Source: Imbricaverruca yamaguchii (lineage: Eukaryota > Arthropoda > Thecostraca > Neoverrucidae). From it: a stretch of DNA of 64,000 nt. Below, piece after piece: positions 42,201 through 54,200 of this stretch. The position numbers and the translations under genes were made by a program. The stretch lies in contig JAOTOL010001605.1 of the NCBI GenBank assembly GCA_034440575.1, positions 2,108,501 to 2,172,500 on the forward strand. The letters are read 5' to 3'. The notes beneath the pieces are model-generated. The model was given only the letters and a program-made list of their open reading frames with translations. It did no database searches and had not been told where the DNA came from. Each line of letters begins with the position of its first letter. The first letter of the stretch is position 1.

Positions 42201-45200
42201 GTCGGCCAGTATGGCCTCCCACCTCCATCCCTGTAACCTGAGCGTTTTATATGGCCATTCCGTCGGCCAGTATGGCCTCCCACCTCCATCCCTGTAGCCT
42301 GAGCGTTTTATATGGCCATTCCGTCGGCCAGTATGGCCTCCCACCTCCATCCCTGTGACCTGAGCGTCTCATATGGCCATTCCGTCGGCCAGTATGGCCT
42401 CCCACCTCCATCCCTGTAACCTGAGCGTCTTATATGGCCATTCCGTCGGCCAGTATGGCCTCCACCTCCATCCCTGTAATCTGAGTTTATTGGTCATTCC
42501 GTCGGCCGTTGGCTCCTCCCCATCCTAACCTGGGTTTATATGGCCATTCGTGGCCAGTTGGCCCCCCTCCATGAGCGTCTTATCTGGTCAGTCAGTCAGC
42601 CAGTGTGGCCTCCCGCCTCCTTGGTTGGTTTTTGGCTTTACGACACATCGACCGTTGAGTCATGCAGCGTCGCCAATCTCTCACGCAGATTGGTCGCGGG
42701 CGAGGAGTAGCGACAGGTGAGACTCGAACCAACAACCTTTCGATTGTGAGACGAGCAACAACTTCCCTAGGCTACTCGTCCCCAGCCTCCCGCCTCCGTA
42801 ATTGTGTTCTGTGAGCATCTTCTCTATTTAGTTCGCCCCCCCCCCCTCCCCTGTTCGCCAGTATGACCGCTACTGTCCGAATCACTGGAGTTCGTTTCCC
42901 AGTATATATTATACCTGACACGTGCATTTCGCTTGCATGCTGGCTTTCCAATCGTAATGTTCGTACCTTTTCACACCATAATTTAGCTGGCGAAATGGTT
43001 CTCATCGTAAATTCGTGGTTGTGGCTGGAAAACGTGACTACTTGAAATCGTGCTTACACACCCATGCGTTCAAAGTAGCACAATCCGTTGTTTTATTGTT
43101 CATCATGATCAGTGTCACGGAAACTGGTTGAATGCCTCGGGGAAGGGAAGGGGAGAGGGTTCGAAGTTAACACTTTCTCTGCAACGCCCTTATAATTAAT
43201 ATTAAGTTCTGCCAATGTTTGAGGTCGCTATCCCCTCTGACTCCTCGTTTGCCCTCTCGTGAATGTTATTGTAACGAGTTGCAGGTAGCCAAGCATCTAT
43301 GCAACATAACCCATTGCTATAGCCCTATACTGATTCAATACTGCTATATTTTTCGGTATAGAGATTTGAAATACATCTGGAGAATTTCTTGGAAACTTAA
43401 ATGAATTATATAATGTGGGTATTTGCAGTTGACGGCCATGGAATCTGAAAATCCGACATTCCCAGCAGGGGATTCCCGTTGCGTGCTGCACGGGCCTCCA
43501 GAAATCTGCTTAAAGGCCCGCTGTCAATGTAAGCTACCGCTGGGAACTTCCAACAACCTCTAGTTAATCTCGATGTCTTGTTTTCTGATAATCTCCTGCG
43601 GTCTCAAGCTACAGGTCCCTCTTTAAACCTACAGAACCTTTCTTCCGCAACAGTGCCGAAGGTGCGGAAGGGGAAGACACCAATTGCTATGCTCGTGACC
43701 TCCTTGCACGCATGGTGAGAGGGGTTATTGAAATCAATTTCAAGTGGAAAATATTGCATGCCATGCACCCAGGCGTGCAAGGCAATGTACTCTCCAGCTT
43801 TCACGATTATGTAACAACAAAGCAGCTTTCTGGAAATCTCTTCTGGTGGCTTTCCCCATCTTTGCGTGCCCCCCCCCCCCTGTTTTTAATTATCGCTTCT
43901 GTTTGCCACCCTGGTCACCAGCTGCGACCTCTGGTGGCACTACCTCTCCCCGACCGTCTCTTCTTGGTTCACATTGAACCCCGACTGCCATCGGGTCCCC
44001 GACTACCACCAGGTCCCCGACTACCACCAGGTCCCCGACTACCACCAGGTCCCCGACTACCACCAGGTCCCCGACCACCACCAGGTCCCCGACTACCACC
44101 AGGTCCCCGACTACCACCCGGTCCCCACTACCACCAGGTCCCCGACTACCACCCGGTCCCCGACTACCACCAGATCCCCGACTACCACCAGGTCCCCGAC
44201 TACCACCCGGCCCCCGACTACCACCAGGTCCCCGACTACCACCAGGTCCCCGACTACCACCAGGTCCCCGACTACCACCAGGTCCCCGACTACCACCAGG
44301 TCCCCGACTACCACCAGGTCCCCGACTACCACCAGGTCCCCGACTACCACCAGGTCCCCGACTACCACCCGGTCCCCGACTACCACCAGGTCCCCGACTA
44401 CCACCCGGTCCCCGACTACCACCAGGTCCCCGACTACCACCCGGTCCCCGACTACCACCCGGTCCCCGACTACCACCCGGTCCCCGACTACCACCCGGTC
44501 CCCGACTACCACCAGGTCCCCGACTACCACCAGGTCCCCGACTACCACCAAGTCCCCGACTACCACCCGGTCCCCGACTACCACCAGGTCCCCGACTACC
44601 ACCAGGTCCCCGACTACCACCCGGTCCCCGACTACCACCAGGTCCCCGACTACCACCCGGTACCCGACTACCACCAGGTCCCCGACTACCACCCGGTCCC
44701 CGACTACCACCAGGTCCCCGACTACCACCAGGTCCCCGACTACCACCAGGTCCCCGACTACCACCAGGTCCCCGACTACCACCAGGTCCCCGACTACCAC
44801 CAGGTCCCCGACTACCACCAGGTCCCCGACTACCACCAGGTCCCCCGACCACCACCAGGTCCCCGACTACCACCAGGTCCTCGGCTATCACCCCGATTCC
44901 CGACTGCCACCCGATCCCCAACTGCCATCCGGTCTCCGGGTGTCAGCCAGCCCCGTACCGCCGCCAGGTCCCCGAGTGTCGTTGCCCGGCCCCCGAGTGT
45001 TGTTTCTGGCTCCACATGCAGAGTGCCACACGGACCTCCTGCGCCTGCCAGCCGGGCAGCCAGCCGCCCTGCCGTCGACCTGGCCGGCCCGTTATGTCGG
45101 CGGTCTGGCCGCCGCCAGCGGCGCGAGTCGGAACCGTCACACCGGCCCGCCGTCGACCGGCGTGTCGTCGGTGTCTCCGTTATACCGTCCGACTGACCAC

Positions 45201-48200
45201 CTCCCTCGCCATGTTGTCGGTGTCTCCGTTATACCGTCCGACTGATCACTTCCCTCGCCATGTTGTCGGTGTCTCCGTTATACCGTCCGACCGACCACTT
45301 CCCTCGCCATGTTGTCGGTGTCTCCGTTATACCGTCCGACCGACCACTTCCCTCGCCATGTTGTCGGTGTCTCCGTTATACCGTCCGACCGACCACTTCC
45401 CTCGCCATGTTGTCGGTGTCTCCGCTATACCGTCCGACCGATCACTTCCCTCGCCGTGTTGTCGGTGTCTCCGTTATACCGTCCGACTGACCACTTCCCT
45501 CGCCATGTTGTCGGTGTCTCCATTGTACCATCCGACCGATCACTTCCCTCGCCGTGTTGTCGGTGTCTCCGTTATACCGTCCGACCGATCACTTCCCTCG
45601 CCATGTTGTCGGTGTCTCCGCTATGCCGTCCGACTGATCACTTCCCTCGCCATGTTGTCGGTGTCTCCGTTATACCTTCCGACCGACCACTTCCCTCACC
45701 ATGTTGTCGGTGTCTCCGTTATACCGTCCGACTGATCACTTCCCTCGCCGTGTTGTCGGTGTCTCCGTTATACCTTCCGACTGATCACTTCCCTCGCCAT
45801 GTTGTCGGTGTCTCCGTTATACCTTCCGACCGACCACTTCCCTCGCCATGTTGTCGGTGTCTCCGTTATACCGTCCGACTGATCACTTCCCTCGCCATGT
45901 TGTCGGTGTCTCCGTTATACCGTCCGACTGATCACTTCCCTCGCTGTGTTGTCGGTGTCTCCGTTATACCGTCCGACCGACCACTTCCCTCGCCATGTTG
46001 TCGGTGTCTCCGTTATACCGTCCGACTGATCACTTCCCTCGCCGTGTTGTCGGTGTCTCCGTTATACCTTCCGACTGATCACTTCCCTCGCCGTGTTGTC
46101 GGTGTCTCCGTTATACCGTCCGACCGACCACATCCCTCGCCGTGTTGTTGGTGTCTCCGTTATGCCGTCCGACCGACCACTTCCCCCGCCATGTTGTCGG
46201 TGTCTCCGTTATACCGTCCGACCAACCACTTCCCTCGCCGTGTTGTCGGTGTCTCCGCTATACCGTCCGACCGATCACTTCCCTCGCCATGTTGTCGGTG
46301 TCTCCAGGCAAGAGAATCAGTCTCGCGGCGTACTCGTCATACCGTCCGACCGATCACTTCCCTCGCCGTGTTGTCGGTGTCTCCGTTATACCGTCCGACC
46401 AACCACTTCCCTCGCCATGTTGTCGGTGTCTCCACTATACCGTCCGACCGATCACTTCCCTCGCGCCATGTTGTCGGTGTCTCCGTTATACCGTCCGACC
46501 AACCACTTCCCTCGCCATGTTGTCGGTGTCTCCGCTATACCGTCCGACTGATTACTTCCCTCGCCATGTTGTCAGTGTCTCCGCTATACCGTCCGACCGA
46601 TCACTTCCCTCGCCATGTTGTCGGTGTCTCCGTTATACTGTCCGACTGATCACCTCCCTCGCCGTGTTGTCGGTGTCTCCGTTATACCGTCCGACCGACC
46701 ACTTCCCTCCCTCGCCATGTTGTTGGTGTCTCCGTTATACCGTCCGACTGATCACTTCCCTCGCCATGTTGTCGGTGTCTCCGTTATACCGTCCGACCGA
46801 CCACTTCCCTCGCCGTGTTGTCGGTGTCTCCGTTACACCGTCCGACTCATCACTTCCCTCCCATGTTGTCGGTGTCTCCGTTATACCGTCCGACCGATCA
46901 CTTCCCTCGCCATGTTGTCGGTGTCTCCGTTATACCGTCCGACCGATCACTTCCCTCCCTCGCCGTGTTGTCGGTGTCTCCGATATGCCGTCCGACTGAC
47001 CACTTCCCTCGCCATGTTGTCGGTGTCTCCGTTATACCGTCCGACTGATCACTTCCCTCGCCATGTTGTCGGTGTCTCCGTTATACCGTCCGACCGACCA
47101 CTTCCCTCGCCATGTTGTTGGTGTCTCCGTTATACCGTCCGACTGATCACTTCCCTCCCATGTTGTCGGTGTTTCCGTTATACCTCCGACCAATCACTTC
47201 CCTCCCTCGCCGTGTTGTCGGTGTCTCCGATATGCCGTCCGACTGACCACTTCCCTGGCCATGTTGTCGGTGTCTCCGTTATACCGTCCGACCGATCACT
47301 TCCCGCCCTCGCCTGGTCGTCGGTGTCTCCGTTATACCGTCCGACTGATCACTTCCCTCGCCATGTTGTGGGTGTCTCCGTTATACCGTCCGACTGACAC
47401 TCCCTCACCATGTTGTCGGTGTCTCCGTTATACCGTCCGACTGACCACTTCCCTCGCCATGTTGTCGGTGTCTCCGTTATACCGTCCGACCGACCACTTC
47501 CCTCGCCATGTTGTCAGTGTCTCCGTTATACTGTCCGTTATACGGTCACTCCTCTCGCTATGTTGTCGGTGTCTCCGTTATACCGTCCGACCGATCACTT
47601 CCCTCGCCATGTTGTCGGTGTCTCCGTTATACCGTCCGACCGATCACTTCCCTCTTCCCGCCCTCGCCGTTCAAAGCAGCCGACCGTCGCTCCAAGTGAT
47701 CGACGCTGGATAATGGCTAGGATGGCCTAGGTGGCTGCACACATATGTTTGGCTTGTTTTAGACATGGTTTCGTTATTACGCATTTGGCTGCACGGTCCT
47801 TTTAAAATGTAACTGTTGTCCATATTTTTATGGCGCCATTAAGAGGCGGTGCCAGGGGGGGGGGTGCAGGGGCTGACTCCCCTTCCCTCCCTCTTAGCAC
47901 CCAAAATACACGATATAAAATTCATTTATATTTTCACCACGCAAAATCCCACATTTTTCACGCGCATAGCGCGCGAAAAATGTGGCTGACCAGAAGTCTT
48001 TAGATATCGCCATAGCGGCACTTTCCATTATAATCAATTAGTCTTGGCAACATGGTAACTGAGTGGTTATGCACAGAAGATTGATGCTACTAGTGGCTTA
48101 GATGTTAACTGGACTGTCCTCCAGTGCTACGTCGGGGCGTTCCGATTGTTTTGCACTGCATCTCACTGGAATTAAAGATGAGAGATATTATGCATGATTT

Positions 48201-51200
48201 TCATGTAGGCCGTCCGTCATTACCTAGTCAGGAGTTCGAACGTTGTTTGTGACGTTTGTGAACACTATTTTCAATATCGCTGTACACTGCCTAAGTTTCG
48301 ATGTGAGAAAACATCAATTGTTTATAGTCTCTGGAAGCATTTTTTTACATGCGCACAAAACACACATAATTTTGTGGGTTGGTCTGGGGTTGAGGTTCGC
48401 TGGCGAAGCTGGAAGCCTATGTTATGCTGTGTGGCGTAAGAGTATATATTGATGTATTTATTTCGCTCTGCCCACCGAATACGACTGTTAATTGGGTCGA
48501 TATTTTAGAGTTCTTTATTTTAGTGAACTCGATAGAGCTCGCCAATTAAATTTAAAAATTACACAAAATTCCCTCGTGAATTTTTTCTAAAGAGTACATT
48601 TTAAAATAGCGTCCTTATGAATAATACTGAAATAATACTGAAAATGATCGATCCTGCAAATTCCTTGTATTCGGCAAAGAGTGGGGAACAGACGTATAGT
48701 CAGCTTGATTTCACCGTGTCCCGGGCCGCTGGTGCCTCGCGCTTCCCTGCGGTCGCCGTATTTCAGCAATGCACGTGTTGACTGGAAGTTTTCCAAATGT
48801 ATTATGTCAATGTTTAGAATACTACTAGAATACGCATTCTGAATCAGGAAACTTAATCAAGCATAGGTAATGATTTATATCCTTTGAGGGTATATTCCCA
48901 AAGTTCGGTTCGGCATCCAATGTGTGCAAATTATACAAGCCCATTGGCGTCTCTAATGACTTTTCCTCCTGCGATCGACGCCTGTGTCCGCATCCCAGCC
49001 AGACATTCCTATGCCGGATCCAGCCGGGCTCGTGTCCCATGCAGATGCATGAGACAACGGGCCAGCCAAATAAATCGTCATCATAGCCAGACGGGCTGGC
49101 GCTCCAGCCCAATACCCCAACATCCCAACCAGATGGGCCAACACCCCACCCGGATGGGTAAACACCCCGGCCGAACCGGCCAACGCGCCAACCCGACGTC
49201 TCCTCATGCCGGCGAGTTTTTCTCGCCCCGGCCGCTCCCGCCGCATCCGCCCGGCATAATCAACGCGGCGACGCCGCTGGTCGCCGTATTTGCGAGCGGC
49301 CGCCGCGCCCCGCACCGGTGACGTACACGGTGACGTCACACATTCCTGGTGAAGCCCGGCCGGCATATCAATGCGCGAGCAGGCCGGTTATGCAGCGGCG
49401 CGCGCGCACAAACCGAGATAGGATGGCCGGCCTTCATGGCGCTGCGGTCGCGCCGAGCACGAATCGTAAATAGTGCACGCGAACAATGGACGAGTCGTGC
49501 CTGGCGCGATCTTCCGTGGCCGCGCCGAACACCTGCTGGACGGCGTGGCCACTGCGGGGACACGTTTCTGGTCAGCAGGCGAGGCCGCTCTTTGTCCGAT
49601 CACGTGACACGCGCGGTTTGCGCGGTGGCTCGTCGCGGCGTGCCTATCGTCGCTGCATCGCGGCCCACTTCCGGCGGCTGGAGGGCGGTCGAGGTGCCAT
49701 CGGCTGAGGTTCGGTGGAGGGTAGGCTGCGGGAGGCTGCGTCGGTTGCAGGTGTTGCCGGTCGGCGGTGGACAGAGACGTCACTGGCGGGCTCAGCGGCA
49801 CGTTTTGGGAGGGAGTCGATGGTCCTGACTGGGAAAACAGCTCTCTTTCCAATGACTCCGGATTTATTCAGATGCCGGTCTAGTGTGACTTCGGGCGGGG
49901 GTTGAGAATGGAGTGCTGCAGAAAGAATGTCAAATCAACATTTGGAACGGCCACTTTCTCTAGATTTGTATTCCTTCCTCCTTACACAATGCCAACTTTT
50001 TCGTCGGGCAACACCAAGTTTGCCAGTGGTATTCCACCTTCCGTATCAAGGAGGGGCTTGCACAGCATTTTGCATGGGTGAGGGATGCACACATTTTTAA
50101 GGACCCCTGATAGAGTTGTCTCTTCGGTCACTAATTTATTAACACTCCGAGTAATGAGACATACTTGACTCACAACACATTCAGCCGTATCCTGAATGCA
50201 ATGAAAAATTCCGAAAAAAGCACTGACCCCGACCGCCTCATCGTCAGAGATAGTCCTCAGCCGCTTCAGGTACCGCGAGTACGCCAGGGCGATAACGTAG
50301 TGACGAGTCACCTGCGATGTTGCGGCACAAATATGCTTGTCGGCCAGAAATACATTCATCAACGTGCAACGATCGACAGGTCACACGCAGACATTATGAG
50401 TGCTCCGCCGTCGGCCATCACGCAATGGTGAGACCTCAGATTCGCAAATGTTAAAAATCCGATGACAGTGCTGTCATTTCCTCTGTTAAACTGTTAAACT
50501 CTGCCAAGCTCTGAAGAAAAGCGACAATTCGCGAAGATTGCCAAAAAGAAGTCGCTTTGTACTGCACATTTGGTGCCTTGTGTGTCTCGAACGGTTTTAG
50601 CATCCCATAGCCAGGGCACAGCCTACTAATGTCATCGGACTCGTAACGCTAAACCACTTCCCTGTTCAATCTCAATTCAGGGACATACGTGACAGCGGCG
50701 GCTTCCACCAACACCAAAGAAACGTGATAAATGGTGACGACAGAGGCACGATAACTCGTGGTTCACGCATCAATGGTTCCTGGCGATACGAATAGACCAG
50801 ACTATGGCCAATCCTACAAAACATCGTAAACCATGATATCGCAAAAAAATGTTTAATCTAAATATGATCAATACCACCTTTCATGACACGTAGTTCATGA
50901 CATTGTTTTCTCCGAACAAGATTCTACCAAAAGATCCCACATCGAATACCTTCTATAAAGCACACAGCAAGCTACAGCTTAAGGGCAGGTCGCTGGCTCA
51001 TATGTGACCGCCGTGACCTCCTATGCAACTAAGCTTGACAAAATCGTGATCTATCAGCAAAGGGCTTCAAAAATGGTGCCCATGCTGTCCTGTTGTACAA
51101 TACACACAAATCCACTATATCGCACTCAGGGCACTGACCCATATGTGACCTTTTCGACCTCTATCGTACGAGACAATATCACTATCGTGATCTTTGTGCG

Positions 51201-54200
51201 AGTAGCTTTTAAATCCATATCGACCATGCCCCTAATCACGTATCATACTATTATCTGAAGCTCATGCCATTCCCTGACATTTCACCTCTGTGACCTCTTA
51301 CGGATTCGGTTTGAGAGAAAAAAAACAATGTTATCAAATTCGAAATTGATGGTCGGCAGTTACAGAGCAACATTAGCAACAACAACAAAATAAAACGAAA
51401 CTTATGAAAATAGGACTATTCCAAAAGGTCACGTTGTACATGAAACCGGGCGGGGTCAAAAAGTGAAATGTTGATTTTGCGACACCACACTTACATGTGT
51501 TGCATTGAGATCTTCTGCTTTCAGATAATATGTACGGTTGGTAAGCTGATTGCTACCACTAAAAAGATGCAAATTATTTCTATATGATCTTACTTCGTGA
51601 CTTTTGGCCTGGAAACCAAACCCCAGAATCGTAATCTGGGCCGAAGACAACACAGTGCACCAGTTTTATCAAAATCCGAGATGGTGTGGTAAACGTTGAA
51701 CGGTGAACAACCCGGGGCTGACGGAGATGGTCCCAGCCATTAAAAATGGTTCCTAGGCCAAAGAAGAGAGGCTCTGAGGTGACGGTGGGGCTCCTAAGCC
51801 GACGGTGAGTGGCTCTTAGGACGGAGAAAGCCCTAGCCACTGGAGGAGACACTGGGCCATCAGAGACGGCCCCGAGCTGCCAGGAGAAATCTGGGAGCTG
51901 ACGGTGTGGTCCAGGTCGATACGGAAGATACTGGACTGACTAAGGGGTCTTGGGTCTTTGGAAGAGCCCGGGCCAGCAAAGAGCGCTCTGGGGCCAACGA
52001 AGAGGTCTCTTAGCCGACTGAGATGACCCATGGCCACCGGAGAAGACCCCGGGGCCATCGGAGAGGACCCGATCCAATATGACAGACCCCTGAGTCGACG
52101 GAAGTGTTCCAAGCCGATGTAAAGTGCTCTGGACTGACGGAGAGGGGGAGGGGGTCTGGATTGTTGGCCAGGTCCCGAGCTGGCAGAGAAGGTCCTGATC
52201 AGCAATGACGGCCCTGTGATAACGGAGGTAATGCACTCTTCATCCGCTAGCATTGAGCGCCAGCGATTCGTTCAAACGCTCTTGTGTGGTGTAAATCCCT
52301 AACAAAACACGGTTGCAGCGACAGCGTTTCAGTCTGTGTTGACTCCTTACATACGGCATGTGCATTCAGGACTGAACAAAGTCGACCTCTCCGATGGTTG
52401 CGCTGGGAAACTTAAAACAGCCATGTCAATGTATATATTTGTAGCCATTAGAAAGATTGAGTATCACATGTGAGTGGATTTTGTCCTGGCGACCGCGCAC
52501 GGCAAAAATCCATGTGGTGGCATTGGTGTGTCAGCTAAGTGTACGGTATATCGCTTCAACCCCAACGCCCATTAGATGGGTAAATCGTAGCCCTTCACCA
52601 TTCATTGAAAACTGGGAGGCGGCGCCTGCCAGTTGTGGCTGTGGTCGGGAGGCGGCGCCTGCCAGCTGTGGTCGGGAGGCGGCGCCTGTCAGCTGCGGTC
52701 GGGAGGCGGCGCCTGTCAGCTGTGGTCGGGAGGCGGCGCCTGTCAGCTGTGGTCGGGAGGCGGCGCCTGCCAGTTGTGGTCGGGAGACGGCGCCTGCCAG
52801 TTGTGGTCGGGAGGTGGTGCCTGCCAGTTGTGGTCGGGAGGCGGCGCCTGTCAGCTGTGGTCGGGAGGCGGCGCCTGCCAGCTGTGGTCGGGAGGCGGCG
52901 CCTGCCAGTTGTGGTCGGGAGGCGGCGCCTGCCAGCTGTGGTCGGGAGGCGGCGCCTGCCAGCTGTGGTCGGGAGGCGGCGCCTGCCAGCTGTGGTCGGG
53001 AGGCGGCGCCTGCCAGCTGTGGTCGGGAGGCGGCGCCTGCCAGTTGTGGCTGTGGTCGGGAGGCGGCGCCTGTCAGCTGTGTTCGGCAGGCGGCGCCTGC
53101 CAGTTGTGGTCGGGAGGCGGCGCCTGTCAGCTGTGTTCGGGAGGCGGCGCCTGCCAGCTGTGGTCGGGAGGCGGCGCCTGCCAGTTGTGGTCGGGAGGCG
53201 GCGCCTGTCAGCTGTGTTCGGGAGGCGGCGCCTGCCAGCTGTGGTCGGGAGGCGGCGCCTGCCAGTTGTGGTCGGGAGGCGGCGCCTGTCAGCTGTGGTC
53301 GGGAGGCGGCGCCTGCCAGCTGTGGTCGGGAGGCGGCGCCTGTCAGCTGTGGTCGGGAGGCGGCGCCTGCCAGCTGTGGTCGGGAGGCGGCGCCTGCCAG
53401 TTGTGGTCGGGAGGCGGCGCCTGTCAGCTGTGGTCGGGAGGCGGCGCCTGCCAGCTGTGGTCGGGAGGCGGCGCCTGTCAGCTGTGTTCGGGAGGCGGCG
53501 CCTGCCAGTTGTGGTCGGGAGGCGGCGCCTGCCAGCTGTGGTCGGGAGGCGGCGCCTGCCAGTTGTGGTCGGGAGGCGGCGCCTGCCAGTTGTGGTCGGG
53601 AGGCGGCGCCTGCCAGTTGTGGCTGTGGTCGGGAGGCGGCGCCTGCCAGTTGTGGTCGGGAGGCGGCGCCTGCCAGCTGTGGTCGGGAGGCGGCGCCTGC
53701 CAGTTGTGGTCGGGAGGCGGCACCTGCCAGCTGTGGTCGGGAGGCGACGCCTGCCAGCTGTGGTCGGGAGGCGGCGCCTGTCAGTAGTGGTCGGGAGGCG
53801 GCACCTGCCAGCTGTGGTCGGGAGGCGGCGCCTGCCAGCCGCTGTGGCGGAAGTGGCGTGGTGACAGTGACCTGTCACCACTGACATCCGATTGTCGCGA
53901 CGCGCCAACACGCCTGCCGCGGTCGGCACGAGGTCAGGCGCCTCAGCTGGCCCGGCCGGCCGCCACGGCAACTGGGTCACACCCGGCCGGCTGCCCGGGA
54001 CATGTGTCACCTGTGTCACTGGGTCACACCCTACCGACTGCCCGGGACATGTGGGCTGGCTCCAGCGCCAACCTGCTCACTTGTGTCATCGGGTCACACC
54101 CCAGCCGGCTGTTCGGGACGTGTGTCACCTGTGTCACTGGGTCACACCGGGCCGGCTTCCCTGGACGTGCAGGTTGGCGTGACACAGTGTCACGCCACCT

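Larger units (their letters stand above)
47700..52229. other. Middle of MICAL intron 1
   Basis: Apart from the small dispersed repeats, the CpG-rich island and one unassigned open frame already listed, this is A/T-rich DNA. 51700-52200 has loosely repeated GAGGTGACGG / GAGAGG motifs of about 60-70 bp, a decayed array. Confidence 0.45.

Noticed and set aside
43712..45245. Long Pro/Thr/Arg- or Gly-rich open frames (over 300 codons on both strands)
   Set aside because: They follow the 18-bp and 49-bp arrays. A stop-free unit whose length is a multiple of three stays open in every copy, on both strands at once.
49349..49852. Overlapping open frames of 150-160 codons on both strands
   Set aside because: High GC content lowers stop frequency; no domain or splice structure. 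Kept only as a CpG-rich block.
52457..54019. Cys/Ala- and Arg-rich frames of about 470 codons, in several frames
   Set aside because: Produced by the 27-bp minisatellite. Simultaneous openness in multiple frames and perfect periodicity argue against a protein.
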